64,000 nucleotides of DNA from Bedellia somnulentella (GCA_963576735.1 OY755176.1:9037423-9101422), one strand, 5' to 3'; shown: positions 22,345 to 34,930, counted from the first letter of the stretch. Translations and numbers: made by a program. The notes: generated by a model from the letters alone, not told the origin.

Positions 22345-24125
22345 CATATACGATACTCTGTAATTGTGGTAGAATGCAGCTAAACGATAAACGATTATAA
22401 CCTAAGATCTATATTAAAATAATAATTGAAAAAGGTAAGTTAATCAAAGTTACAATACAGATAGGAAAGAAAGAGTGTTTAGTGGTATAAGGGCACTTCA
22501 TTCCCTCATAATGGGCAGTTAAGAGTTGGAAGCAGCTTGTTCCGTTCTTTTAGAGATAATTGTTTGATAAACTGCCAAAAGCTAACAGAGTTACAGTCGG
22601 AGAAAATGTGTTTACATTGGATACATTTTGGTAGATTCTTAATATTTTAAAAGTTCGAGAAGGAATAAGTTCTTCTTGAATCAAGTTTCAAAGTGATGCA
22701 GCGAGGAGTTTTTAATAACGAGATGGGCCCGCATAAGGCACTTAGCTAAATGGCTTTCTAACCTGTAGTTACGACACTTACCTTATTACTACATTAGTTG
22801 TGGATTATCGAGTTTGTTTCAGCTTAACAATTAGTTGAATTTGTTTTAAGCTCAACGCTCGGTTCATATTAAAATTCGCTTATATTAAACAAACTCTTTA
22901 CAATCTTTTAGGAAATATTACAATCATTAAATACACACGTACAGATTGTACGCTATTAATTCACATTAGGGTAGGCAGAGGCTATTGTTTGCAGTTAAGA
23001 TTGCCATCGGTGTTTGAGCTGATCATTTATCAGCATGAGTTAATAATATATCAGTTTACAAAGACAGCACAAAACCAGCCATACGGTTTGCGATGTTTTC
23101 CCTCAGTTTTAAGAGATTTAATAAATAAACAACAATTATGGGTTGAAGAAAGACACAAAGATGTATTTCATACACAGGACCTTACCCTACAGAAATTCAG
23201 GCCAATCATTATCTCTCTCTCTCAACTAAGCGTCCTGTTAGATGTAAGTATTATTATAGTATATATTTTGCTACTTATATTTCAATCATAAATGTCTTCA
23301 TGTTACTCTGAAATATGACAGTATCTAAACAATAAACATAAAACTTGAAACCGATATCCAGCAATAACGAAAACATGATTGAACAAAACACAAAACAAAC
23401 AGAAAAAGTAATCAAAACATACGCGGATAGCAAACACTTGCCGGATACTGATACATCTTAGGGAAGAATATCCCATTTTATTTGGATTTCCTTTAGCCTG
23501 TTTAGCTTTAGTTCCCTTTGAGTTATTTCATCAAATCCTATTTAGGGATAATCCTCGTTAGAGTCCACTGCTGTAAGCCGGAGGAAATGAGGGCTAAGTG
23601 TGACCGACGCGTTGCTAGATATAGTATATAGATTTCTGAGAGATATAAAGAAGAACTCTTATAGAAACTGGTTGAGTCAGTAAAAGAACTAGCTTATGGA
23701 TGAGATTAGGTAGCTTATCTGTTATAAAGACACCTTTTTAAGATAACTTATTATTATTGATGGACGCATATTTTTCCACTACTTCCATTATTATTTGAAA
23801 TATACTTTAATAGATTATTGGTAACAACACATTGGCCATTTCAATTAAAAATTTGCATGATGTCCGTAGCTTATACATAAAAAAAACTATCAACAAATTC
23901 AATTAGAACAGACAAAATCAATAATTAAAGAAAAATCAGGTGCTGAATACAAAATTATTACCATGTACCTGTACCTGATATTAAGAAACATTTATTCACC
24001 GTGTGTAGCACAAAATAACAATTAAAGAAGAAAAACAGCAATACCGTACTTATAAGAATCTAGACAAATACCTATGCAACAAAATATATAAAAGAATACA
24101 ACTATACTATTTGCGCCATTAGATA
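22345..24125. other. Unassigned stretch with traces of repeats
   Basis: 22960-22990 is a short minus-strand LINE-tail scrap (CATTAGGGTAGGCAGAGGCT). A 100-codon frame at 22989-23291 has no recognisable domain and begins inside that scrap. Confidence 0.35.
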
Positions 24126-24127
24126 TC

Positions 24128-24306
24128 TTTTTAGAAACTAGAACTCACGGCTAAACGTCTCAATAGCAATTCTGCCACCACTTTTGATGGTTAAAAGCTA
24201 CATTAACCGAACCACCTAAAGAGACACAAAATTTTAGCTGTCTAATTCGTCACACATGGGCGGAAATGGGGTAGTGGGTTATTTTAACTAACCCGACACT
24301 ACACAG
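24128..24306 (-). repeat. SINE-A copy, diverged
   Basis: Head GCTGTGTAGTGTCGGGTTAG at its right end. The GACGTTTAGCCGTGAGTTCT tail is worn and has no ATGT repeat left. Confidence 0.7.
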
Positions 24307-24719
24307 CAGAACATTCCGTGAAATCACTGAAAAATAAATACGTATTCCAACAAGGTAAACGTCACTACAAACAAGGTAAATAGACAGCAAAGTCAAAGAA
24401 GAGTACAGAAAATAAGTTTGTTTACTTAACAGAGTATCAGTGCATGTAAAGCAAATGTTGTTTTCTCCGTTCGATGCGAGCGTCCAGCGCCCGCAGTGGC
24501 CACGGCTTGCTTAACACTGTGAGCCGTGAATAACTCTATTCTAAAACATTATATATCGAATTTGGAACCAAATAAAAAAATGGCGATCAATTTCTAATCG
24601 GCTCTCGCATGGTTATAAAAAAAAGTGATAGATAGTTTATTGTTAGTTACGTAGTTTCGGATTGGAATATCAACAGCCCATATCTTACCACAAGTATTTT
24701 AAACGAAGACTTAGTATTT

Positions 24720-24980
24720 TAGTAATTTACCATGGTTGTTAACAGTGAGGGAAAACATCGTGAGGAAACCCACTTGGCTGAGTTGTACTTATTCATGTGA
24801 CAGTGTATTCGTACAAAACGGCGATAGGCCTGCCCCCTATCACGTGAGTACACTGTCCATGCAAAACGTGGGTACTCTGAACACCAGGTGACAAAGTCAC
24901 GTGATGTTCAGAAGTATTAGTACCTCTGCCAACCCCTTTGGGGATATTCGGCCTGAACGTTTATGTTATGTTATGTTATG
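24720..24980 (+). repeat. SINE-B, 5'-truncated, with 9-bp target-site duplication
   Basis: Begins at TAGTAATTTACCATGGTTG in the body and ends in four TTATG units (24961-24980). TTAGTATTT at 24711-24719 and 24981-24989 brackets it. The 5' truncation with intact 3' end fits LINE-type priming. Confidence 0.93.
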
Positions 24981-25589
24981 TTAGTATTTGGAACATTTTA
25001 ATTGATTGATGGGCTATATGACTAGAACCCCACCAGAAAAATCCTTTATTTTACAATAATTTCCCAACTCAACTTCGAAATGTGACAGGAATTTAAAATT
25101 GTGAATTTTTGGCCACTTCTTTTTTAAAACGAATAATATTAACCATTTATATGAGGATATTACTGTAATCAATATTAAGCATAAATGAGAATCTAAATAA
25201 CGTTTTGTTATATGAAAGCTCATTTTGACTGTTTAATTTGGTAGTTGTGTATAGGTTACATGAACACATCATTAGTGATAATTTCAACAGTATCTATTAC
25301 GGTTCATGAGATACAGCCTTCAGACGGGCAGACAACGAATGTAAACAGTGTCTTATTTTAAAGTTATGTAACAAAACAACAAAGGTATATACGTAACTCA
25401 AATTGATGAAGTAATGTCTATTATTTGTAAGTACTTAATGCATGGGAACATAATTTATTGGTAATATATTTTATAAAAGAGATATATAAACCCAATGCGG
25501 ATCGGATGAATGTCAGTAGAGAAGGTTATTGTTTCAAAAGGAATAATATAAATAAAAGAACTATAATTTTCTATATTGCAGTTTTATAT

Positions 25590-25836
25590 TTGCTGTGTAG
25601 AGTCAGCTTAGAATAGCACTACCCCATTTCTTCCGGTGGGTGTACGTAAGAGGCGATTAACTGTATTGGGAGCTTTTAAGGGATTTTTGGGCGATGCGGT
25701 TGGAGAGCTATCACCAACAATCTTTATTTTACCATCTTTTCCCCACACAACTTTCCAAAAGTGGCTGAAGAATTTCTAATTCCTTAGCTCTGGCTACCTC
25801 TTCAAGGGATTTATAGCCGTGAGTATTTGTATGTAT
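25590..25836 (+). repeat. SINE-A copy directly upstream of a LINE tail
   Basis: TTGCTGTGTAGAGTCAGC head, full core, B-box-like GGTTGGAGAGC, tail CTACCTCTTCAAGGGATTTA then AGCCGTGAGTATTTGTATG. The LINE tail in the same orientation starts about 25 bases later. Confidence 0.9.
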
Positions 25837-25861
25837 AATTTTCTAAAAATAGTGTTATTCG

Positions 25862-26215
25862 TGAAAATGGTGTGAAAGATGTAAGAAAGATAGAAAAAGG
25901 AATGTTGAGATGGTTTGGGCACATAGAGAGGATGGATGATAGAAAATTGGTAAAAGGGATCTATAGAGCTAGTGTGGATGGTAATGTTAGTAGAGGACGA
26001 CCACGGAGAACACACTTGGACCAAATTGAGATTGTGCTCAAAAAGGCTGGCGTCCGAAGTATGAAGAAATAGCATGCATGAAAAGATTGATGGATGTAAA
26101 CGAAGCTAGAGAGGTTTGTCAGGATCGTAGTAAGTGGCGATCAATAGTCTCTGCCTACCCCAAAGGGAACTAATGGCGTGAGTATATGGATGTATGTATG
26201 TAATTTTCTAAAGGG
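25862..26215 (+). repeat. LINE ORF2 C-terminal tail, longest copy
   Basis: Encodes NGVKDVRKIEKGMLRWFGHI, ERMDDRKLVKGIYRASVDGN, SRGRPRRTHLDQIEIVLKKA, then after a frameshift and stop near 26070 KRLMDVNEAREVCQDRSKW and SIVSAYPKGN. This phrase is the usual C-terminus of a widespread insect LINE. It ends CTACCCCAAAGGGAACTAAT then GGCGTGAG and an ATGT run. 5' truncated. Confidence 0.85.
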
Positions 26216-26384
26216 TTAGATTGCATAAGGAAACAAGAGTATAAAACTAAGTGTCTAATAAACTTCTTTCGTCTTTATTATAAAGAGGTCTATTTTTTAA
26301 TTTGGATCTATAAAAACGTTTTGTATTACTTTACACCAACTTCCAAAATATCCGATTACGTTTTCGTAGATTATTCGTTCTCTC

Positions 26385-27110
26385 ACAGCCCATATATGTC
26401 CCCACCAAGGGGCTCCAACCTACCCTATATAGAGATATTTTGCCATAGTCCACCACGTTGGCTATTTGCGGGTTAGCAGACTAAGGCAGTGGTCCCACCG
26501 ACGGCGAGGGAACGACTAACTATCGGCGATTTTCTCGCTCAAAAAGCGTACAAATAGATATACATTCCGTGTAAACAAAAGAGATGCATATACAAACAGT
26601 TGATCGCTGACCGTTCACATTGCCGGCGAGGACTCGTTTCACTAGGTTGTCGCTAAGCGGAGCTATGAAAGATAACATTCGCTTAGCGATACTCGCTCGG
26701 CGATTAGAACTCACGCCGAGAGAGCAACCAGCGGTCATTTCCCTACAGTTCGGATATGAAAGTGAGTGATGCGAGTAATCGCTTGCCTCACTCGCACACT
26801 CGTTTATAGCCGAGCTACAGAACTATCGGAACTACGCTCTCGCTCCCCGCGGCTCGCCAAGTCGTTCTATATTCTAGCTTTACTCGCTACTCGTTCATCG
26901 TTGCTGGTGGGACAACTGCCTAACGAAACTCCGAAGCACGGAGTCATCTTAATTTTCATCACTTTTTTCATGATTATCAGGTGATTAAAGCCTGCAATAT
27001 CCTTCCAAACCGGCTTTAACCTTACAAATTAAATTTGGCAGTTTACCCCCCGGTATCGAACCCAAGACCTAACCGCGAGACCACAGAAGCAGTCAGACGA
27101 GGCAGGCAGG
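26385..27110 (-). repeat. SINE-D (tRNA-headed) split by a hAT-like element
   Basis: On the minus strand the head lies at 27040-27110 (TCTCGCGGTTAGGTCTTGG and GTTCGATACCGGGGGGTA). The body continues to 26919 (CTCCGTGCTTCGGAGTTTCG), then resumes at 26486 and ends in GGGGACATATATGGGCTGTG. The plus-strand copy at 28873-29066 matches the head-proximal body. Confidence 0.75.
26487..26918. mobile_element. hAT-like non-autonomous element inside SINE-D
   Basis: Ends CAGTGGTCCCACC and GGTGGGACAACTG are a 13-bp inverted pair with one mismatch. The 432-bp interior is CpG-rich with many TCGCT/AGCGA motifs on both strands and no transposase. Flanks GACTAAGG and CCTAACGA are at most a decayed target duplication. 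Confidence 0.75.
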
Positions 27111-27125
27111 CTATTTGTTATCACA

Positions 27126-27261
27126 TAACATAATAAACATAAACATAAACGTTCACGCCGAATATCCCCGAAGGGGTTGGCAGAGGTACTAATACTTCTG
27201 AACATCACGTGACTTTGTCACCTGGTGTTCAGAGTACCCACGTTTTGCATGGACAGTGTAC
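27126..27261 (-). repeat. SINE-B, strongly 5'-truncated, with 11-bp target-site duplication
   Basis: Only the last 136 bases of the family are present, from the CAGTGTA region to a CATAAACATAAACATAAC tail. TTGTTATCACA occurs at 27115-27125 and 27262-27272. Confidence 0.93.
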
Positions 27262-27306
27262 TTGTTATCACACTATAATCAAATCCCTCTATAATAACAT
27301 CATCAT

Positions 27307-27503
27307 ACATATACTCATACATACATATACTCACGGCTATATTTCCCTAGAAGGGGTAGCCAGAGCTAAGGAATTATAAATTCCTCAGCCACTTTTGGAA
27401 GTTGAGTGGGGAAAAGATGGTAAAGATAAAGGTTTTTAGTGATGGGTCTCCAACCGCATCGCCCAAAAATCCCTTCTAAGTTCTAAGCCGGCACTACACA
27501 GCA
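27307..27503 (-). repeat. SINE-A with 11-bp target-site duplication
   Basis: AACATCATCAT at 27296-27306 and 27504-27514 brackets a copy that begins with the ATGT-type tail (ACATATACTCATACATAC) and ends GCCGGCACTACACAGC. The GGCGACTAAG core has been deleted. Confidence 0.93.
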
Positions 27504-27514
27504 AACATCATCAT

Positions 27515-28872
27515 CTTCTAACTACCTTCTAATAAAACTATGTTGCCTGATTGAGAATCCAATTTTTCACAAGTCGAAAATTTATTACAAAAATGACTCA
27601 ATAATACCAATTTGAAGCCGACCATAAAGAAACAGTCCTAAGACTGTTGTCAAAAACTTTTCAGAATAGAGCTTTAATGCTTAAAGTTACGGTTTTCTGA
27701 CTTAATATAAGCTGCTTATTGATTTAACTTGAATTCAGCCAAAAATTTTATTAGAATTGTCGAGTGCCGAACAAACCCGAGGAATAGTTAACGTTTAATG
27801 GGTAGGGTTGGTGCCGTATCGGGGCGCTGTTCCCGTTATGGCAATCGAACCCGGCCTGAAATATTAATTTACGACTCATATTTTGTGGATGGCGTAATTA
27901 TTTTCACCAGATTAGTAAGATATATAACGCAACATTTGCTAATGGTTTACCGTAATTTGCTGAGATATTTCTAGGAAGGGTGTTTTGTTGATATATTGTT
28001 CATAATGTCGGACTGATAATACAATTTAATTTAGTATTTTAAAATATGCTCAAATGTTTTGTTGTGCAGTAGCTTCATATATGGCTTCTCTCGAATCTTC
28101 TGTGAAAATGACGAATTTATTACACTCTTTGTATACATAACTTGTTGCCATACGTCAAAATGACATCCAAATTCCGATACTTTTATTAAGTCTACAGATG
28201 TTCCGAGTAAATTTTTGTCCTTGTATAGCCTAACATAGACACTTTGGTAATGTATATTGAATTTTGGTGTATATGAGCATTTTATACTTGGGTAGGCGTA
28301 TGTTTATAAGATCATTCATATTAAGGCCTTATTAAAATAACTCTCATTTTCAATAAAACTCACACTCCAACTCAATATGAAACGCATAAAACACGGATCA
28401 GTGAAGAACCGCATAATATATATGAAAGACAATAAACTAGATATTGAATATTCAATTTCATGGAAGAAATCCTCATAAAAATAACCGTCAAACGTGGTTC
28501 TCAATATTATATCTATCTGGATATAAAAGAGGCGTAAGACGTTATCTAATAACGTGTAATAATTTTGAGAGATCGAATTTTATGCGCGATATCGGACGGG
28601 TGAAATTCAGTGCTGGGCCGCGCTGCGGTGCCGAGAGGTGGCTATTGCAAACACTCGCGCATACTCCGCTTTCCGAACTACATATGGACATGCTTTCTAT
28701 TTATTATGGATGCAATTTCACAGCGTAACTTGAGGTTTTAGATTTACAAGGGTTTGCAGCTCGATTTTGTTGGTGCTCGGAATTCTGGGAAAGTATTTTT
28801 CTTGCGACTGATACTTATTTCTCTTCTCTGTACATAGCAACAAGGCAGTTATTTTATGATAGCATACATACA
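27515..28872. other. Unassigned stretch
   Basis: 27780-27865 (GTGCCGTATCGGGGCGCTG, AATCGAACCCGG) looks like a tRNA-derived SINE head but is too short to assign. No gene is supported. About 28580-28700 is GC-richer. Confidence 0.35.
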
Positions 28873-29066
28873 TTAAAGGGGGGTAAACTCATAAATTTAA
28901 TTTGTAAGATATCTTCAGTCTGGAAGGATATTGCAGGCTTGAATCACCTGATTATCCGAAAATTAAGGTGTTTCCGTGCTTCGGAGGGCACTTTAAGCCG
29001 TCGGTTCCGGCTACTATTGCGGTAGTAGTCGTTAGTTTACCAACCCGCAATGGACCTGACAAATGT
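28873..29066 (+). repeat. SINE-D copy, plus strand
   Basis: AGGGGGGTAAACTCATAAA through GGAAGGATATTGCAGGCTTG, CACCTGATTATCCGAAAATT and CGTGCTTCGGAGGGCACTTT matches the complement of 26919-27060 and extends it to CCAACCCGCAATGGACC. Confidence 0.8.
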
Positions 29067-29117
29067 TTTTTATTTATTATATATACACATATATACAAGT
29101 ATTTGTAACAATCCAAC

Positions 29118-29178
29118 TCTCAAAACTCAAACTTTTACCCAGTTACCCCCGTAGGGTTCGGCAAAAGTGGCTATTATT
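29118..29178 (-). repeat. SINE-B 3' tail fragment
   Basis: AACTCAAACTTTTACCCAG then TTACCCCCGTAGGGTTCGGC is the complement of the SINE-B hairpin tail. Confidence 0.65.
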
Positions 29179-29179
29179 T

Positions 29180-30725
29180 TTGTTACTTTATTGTAAACAA
29201 ACATATAAAAGGAATAAATAAAGAAACAATCGCACCATTCCCACGGACCGACTTTGCGCAATGGCAATGATCGAACGGCTCACGGGTTGAGACATAAAAT
29301 TATAAAGCGCGCGGAATCTGAAGATTTGAAAACGGGGTTGAACTTCTCGAGGTCGCTGCTTCGTAAATACTACGTGATATAAAAACTATTGTAATAGAAA
29401 TGATATAAACTAAAGTTTAGGTTATGTATAAAATGAGCGAGCGATCCTGTATTTTAAATATATGGAAAGTGATTTTATTAAAATAATATTATTCTTATTC
29501 AACATTATCCCAACACAACAGACAATTTTATCCTAGTAACAATATTATTAATTATCATGATCATCGAAAGTTATAAAGGAAAACAACTTGAAAAAAAATA
29601 TAGTTTAAAAAAAATAATATGTAGTAATATTATTAATAAAAAAATATGATCACTAACTGTTATGACCTCCGCTAGTAGTATTAAAAATGTATTAATAAAT
29701 AAAGGATCACAAATAAAATTAGGAAGAGTTATTATTATGAACACAAATCGTTAGAAGGTCAACGAATATGATTAAGAATTTTATGCGAGCCAATATGGAC
29801 CCCAGATATCTACTTGTTTTATCACATTATCCAAGTCTTCGAAGATATTATATAAAATAGCTAGTTAATGTGAAAAATTGGTGTCATTTATCACTTTTGA
29901 GTAGACATTATACATAATGGCTAGTCTGTATATATAATATCCAGATTTATTACTTTGGCTGTAGCATATATATTCGGCACTGACTGGTTAATAGCTGTAA
30001 AAGCCGAGATTTTTTTGCTACATGTAAGTTATTAAATTCTTTAAATTTTATCTTTTCGCGAAAACATATCTAGTTACTTTTTCGGGGTTATAGTCTTTTG
30101 TTAACAATTCGGTTTATTATTCTGCATAATGTAAAACCAAAATCAAAAGCGCAATGGCATATCCACATTAAGCTCCGAGTAACCGGAGAGATTAAGCTAA
30201 CGGTGTCGCATCTATAACAGCCTTGGCCACCGGAACATTATTTATACTCCGGCACTACCCTAACGTGACATATTTTAAAGTAGCCATTTTAATATGTCAC
30301 CTTAAGACCTCTGAGCCGGGCCAGCTAGCAGCTTTTGCAACTTGGCCGGGTTATCACCTGAAGTTAGCATGTGCTACTAATTGATGCTCTTTTGGGAATA
30401 AAAATGCCTAATTAACTTGGACCCTTGTTAGGCCCAGTCTAATTGGAAAATGTTTGGTTAGTTACTAAGCCTTTGTATTATAAAGCTGTTTTGCTTATCA
30501 ATATGGATTTCGGGACAGAATATTTAATTTAGCCGTTTTGGTCCTTTGACAACTTAGATGATAGAAAAGTCATTGGAAGTGGCAGTTTTTCCTGTTCAGG
30601 AATATTAGGTGATTATTTAGTAAAACAAATAACAGTGATATACATTACATGCCAGCGATGACATATGTGTGTTTTGTAATTAATTTACGAGTTTATAATT
30701 ACATACACACATATGTTTGAGTGCT
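29180..30725. other. Unassigned stretch with a hairpin
   Basis: Very AT-rich around 29570-29700. At about 30266-30302, GTGACATATT and AATATGTCAC form a perfect 10-bp stem in a gene-free region. No gene or mobile element recognised. Confidence 0.35.
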
Positions 30726-30727
30726 GG

Positions 30728-30958
30728 TTAGTGTCGTCTTAGAATTGCACTATCACCATTCTACCCATGGGTGTTCGTAAGAGGCGACTAAGGGTTTAAG
30801 GGCTTTAAAGCGCAGTTGTTGGGCGATGTGGTTGGTGACCCATCACCAACAATCTTTTTCCCATTGAAATTTTAAACTGGCTGAAAAATTTTATATGCTG
30901 ATGCTCTGGCTAGCCCTTCTAGGGATTTTTAGCCTTTAATATATGTACGCACATAATG
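30728..30958 (+). repeat. SINE-A copy
   Basis: GGTTAGTGTCGTCTTAGAAT head, GTAAGAGGCGACTAAGGG core, GGTTGGTGACC at the B-box position, tail CTAGCCCTTCTAGGGATTTT. Confidence 0.88.
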
Positions 30959-31434
30959 TTCGTTGACCTATAGCGCAAAATGGTTCATTATCATTACAAA
31001 TAGGTTCTTTATCGGTAGAATTGCTTAATATAAGAAGTTAATGTACGACATTTTAATAAAAAAATATAATTAATTAGATACATTTGATGATTTGTATAAT
31101 AATTTATACACTACTTATTGTATATAACTGACAGTTTAAGTCTTATCTGTTTTTTGTTGCCTGAAATACATAATATATGTAAACATAGCTCGGGAGCAGG
31201 AAATTGTTATATATTTTGTGATTTATTTATCAAACTAGGTAAAGACGAACTTGTATGAACTTATTTAAACAATTTTTGTTCTTATTTATTACTATGTTTG
31301 TACTTTAGTGTATAAAACCGCAAACAGGAAAGGCGGTGCTTCAAAATGTCTTTCAAAAATATTTTTTTGTTTCATTTAGGAGCTGAGGAGGGTTTTAGTA
31401 GAAGTAGTGTAATGGGAGATATTATTATCAGAAA

Positions 31435-31553
31435 TCTATACTTATAATAAATCTGTAGAGAGGTCAATTCTGTACATGGAATATATTTTCAAAATAACTA
31501 TCAGGGGGTGATTAGGGATCGATACTGATGCCAAAAATGCAATCAGTAAAATT

Positions 31554-31607
<54 letters not shown>

Positions 31608-32348
31608 GGTTTGTATGTTCCTTATGGAAACAAAAACTACTAAACGGATTTTAACGAAACTTGGTACAATTATTCTTCATACTCCTGGGCAGGTTTTTGT
31701 ATACTTTCCAGCAGAATAGTAAAGGGGAATTTTGGGAAATTTTGGGAAAACGGGAGAAGTTACTCCATTTTTTAAGCTTCCCTCGCGTGTGCAGCCTTAA
31801 TGGTCAAAGTTACATAGAAATCACGTATGACGGAAATATTCTACATAAAATTATCTAAAAAATATTCCGCAACAGTATATGTCTATCTTTTATGGTTGAC
31901 TCACAACAACACGTGTAACTCCTGATAGCTTAGCGGTTCGGCACATTCTGATTATATTTGTTTTCTCTTACGTTTATAATACTCTCAATCACCCTTATTT
32001 CAAAAGTTAACATTATTACCTACTCAATAAAAAAAGAATCATAGAAATCGATATAGAAACACCAAAATTAATAGTCCCAACATAATAGTCGCACGCGATC
32101 AAAACCAAATCCTTAGTAATGTACATATTACGTACTAGATAGCGCCAGTAGTTGCATCAATTAAAACCTAAAAATTAGCTGAATTTCGGAGATATTGATC
32201 TGAACCGATCATAAAAGATGATCATTCAGACATGAGTGCTGTAAGTTGTAATAAAGGCGCTAATTTCATAACGCTTGAGCAGTGATTGAAGAAACCTCCA
32301 ATATTTTTAAAACTACGCTACCCGTGCGAAGCGGGGCCGATCCACTAG
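31435..32348 (+). mobile_element. Non-autonomous Helitron, best-preserved copy
   Basis: A|TCTATACTTATAATAAATC at the start and CCGATCCACTAG|T at the end. Subterminal hairpin CCCGTGCGAAGCGGG. It carries a long (GTCT)n tract at about 31556-31606. No Rep/helicase, so it depends on an autonomous element elsewhere. Confidence 0.93.
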
Positions 32349-33764
32349 TCATTAATAAATCAAATCAAATTTACTCTTATCTCTTATGAAAGGCCCATTA
32401 AAAACAAGAAGCAGCTCAACAAAGACCTCCCGCTACAATACACCCTAGTTAAGATGTCACAGACAATAACTCTTCTCACCAATTCAGTGCATACATATGA
32501 TAAATGGGCCCTATTGTCAGTTTGTATGAATAATCTGTTGCATCAATAATATAATAACTCAGACTGTGTGCAAATGTGATTTAGTCCTTCAATGTATCGG
32601 TCTTCCCTCGTTATTCTCTGGAATAATGGTCAGGCGGGGATTGTACACCTATATTATATTTGGTTTTTCTTATACGTAGTTTTGTTATTTCAAATTATAA
32701 CGTACTATAATTAAAATAAGAATTAAAGAATTATAACGTAGATATTTTCATTTCTATTTTTATATTTTAACCACATCGTAATACTTACAATACGTATATA
32801 ATATACGTAAAAATCGGATATAGTAACCTAGCCCTATGCGGAGGTTTTTTAACACACTTCGTGATATTTTGAAGAACTAGTTCTTTTATACTTCCGGTGT
32901 ATAATGTATAATAAAAAATCCATGAGAACTTGGTATACAACAATTCTGAATAAACAGTAAATATTGTTAATATTAACTCCAAATTATAACGTCTCAATCA
33001 TAACACAAATAAGTAATACTTCATTTAGTTAAACTTCTCGAGTCTATTAAGTAAGTTAGTCGACGTTGGGCCATAATTTTCAGCGAATAACAATAACTTA
33101 TCGCATAATTGAAGAGCGATTTCATTGTATTAGTACAATCGTAATATGTTGGGAATCTCGTAACATTATGCTACAAATTCAAATGGATCGGAGCCAAATA
33201 GCTTACTATTCAACATTCGTACAGAGTAGTAAAACTATATTCTCTTCTGGAAGCGATTGCAGTTTAAAAATTACGGGAACCGATGTAGTTTTAGTAGGAA
33301 CGAACTCCTAGTGTGAGGAAATTATTTCGCGGAAAAGCTTACATTCGAAATACATGAACCGTTTTAACACTAAATAAAAATGATTAATGTATATATGCTA
33401 TGTTTCAGAATGCTTTAGATATTGTTTCGTTGACAAGTTAAGTGGTATCAGTATAACTGATAATATTTTTGAATTGTTACAAATGTGATTCACTTGTTTT
33501 TATTTAGTACTCATATTTTGCGATGGTCTTTGTTTAAATAAGTTTTCACAATTTATAAAATATAAGAAACCCAGCCCGCCTCTGTAGTGGTATAGTATTA
33601 AATAACGTAGCTATAAAATAAAGCAATAAATTTTATCGATTTGTTCGTAGTATTTAAAAGCTTACAGAACGATACAGGCCGCTGGTATTATGTATTTATG
33701 AAAATGTCTAATGGTAATAAACGATTATTATATTATCATTATATTAATTCACAACATTAAAAAT
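32349..33764. other. Unassigned AT-rich stretch
   Basis: No exon, repeat terminus or RNA gene could be supported. The 81-codon frame at 33066-33311 shows no domain. Confidence 0.3.
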
Positions 33765-34012
33765 GCTGTGTAGAGGCAGCTTACAATAGTCTAACGAACC
33801 CATTTATTCCCACAAGTGTTCGTGAGAGGCGACTTAGGGTAGTGGGGCGTTTGAAACTGTTGGGTGATGTGTCTGAAGTATCTTCAGACTAGATGTATCC
33901 TCAGTGAAGATACATCACAATTCTCTGTTTTTTCTATCTCTTCCTCACTCAGCCTTCAAAAGGAGCTCGGTAATTTTAAGATTTATAGCCATATGTATAG
34001 GTAGATGGATTT
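33765..34012 (+). repeat. SINE-A copy with two added hairpins
   Basis: GCTGTGTAGAGGCAGCTTAC head and GTGAGAGGCGACTTAGGG core. Where other copies read GGTTGGAGACCCATC this one has GTCTGAAGTATCTTCAGAC (33871-33889) and GATGTATC..GATACATC (33892-33916), two perfect 8-bp stems. Confidence 0.8.
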
Positions 34013-34930
34013 TAAAACTTTACAGCACCATCAGATAACAAAAAAAATATAAATCAAAAGTATGTTTGTATGTTATAAATTAAAATAGGCTTGTACATCA
34101 TTTGGGAGTAAAAATAATATTCATCAATACACATAGAAGGCAAAACTGACTGTCTTAGAATCAATGCACAACAAACTAATGTACCTACTAAATAAAAAAT
34201 AAAATAATCATTTATTTCAAAGTAAAAAGATAAATCTTTGTTTTTTGAAAGTCAAATTCCAACTTAATGCTAAGTTTACTTCGGATTCGGAAGGTGTTTG
34301 TTGAGAGAAGAACCCGTAAGGAACTCGTCAACACACATCTTTTTTTACGTCTATTACAATTTTAACTATGTTATGTACATTTAAATTTTGTATGAAAACT
34401 GTCTAATATCTATACCTATAACTCTGAAATTAAGTGATTTTAGGAATTCATTCCTATAGGAGTAAAATTTGAAGTAAATTTGTATTTTTCGTAAATTTTG
34501 GACTTGTCAGTATGAAATTTGGTATGTTTATTTTCGATTACAATTTAAAACAAACTATGAAGGTAAAAGAGATAAAAAAAAACCATGAAGGGGTAAAAAA
34601 TGAGTAAAATTTTGGAGTGGATGATTAGGTGTTTGCTACTCAATCACGCCTGAACTACAGAAATAAAGGAAGAAAATTGGTTTTATTAGGTGTATAGGAT
34701 ATGTACAACCTATATAACAAATAAGCAAAATAACATTTGTAACAATACATAAAACTAAAATAAGCACTATATAATTAAAAGAATCTCAAATATAAAACGA
34801 TAAATCTAAAACTAACCCTATAAAAACTAGGACTTATGTCACGCAGACAACTACTATGCACGGGTCAACTAGTCTTTCATATTAAGCATAGGATTTTGGA
34901 GGAAGAATACGGTAGAGCAAGTAGGATACA
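34013..34930. other. Unassigned stretch with one repeat scrap
   Basis: 34275-34340 (GATTCGGAAGGTGTTTG, GAGAAGAACCCGTAAGGAAC) is a lepidopteran repeat phrase like 20540-20610. Otherwise nothing recognised. Confidence 0.35.

Noticed and set aside
22989..23291. 100-codon plus-strand frame
   Set aside because: Begins in a LINE-tail scrap and shows no domain or coding bias.
26520..26984. Frames of 72 codons on both strands
   Set aside because: They are by-products of the GC-rich hAT-like element and its TCGCT motifs.
31556..31606. Regularly repeated GTCT run as a possible CRISPR or satellite array
   Set aside because: Simple tetranucleotide repeat inside a Helitron with no spacers.
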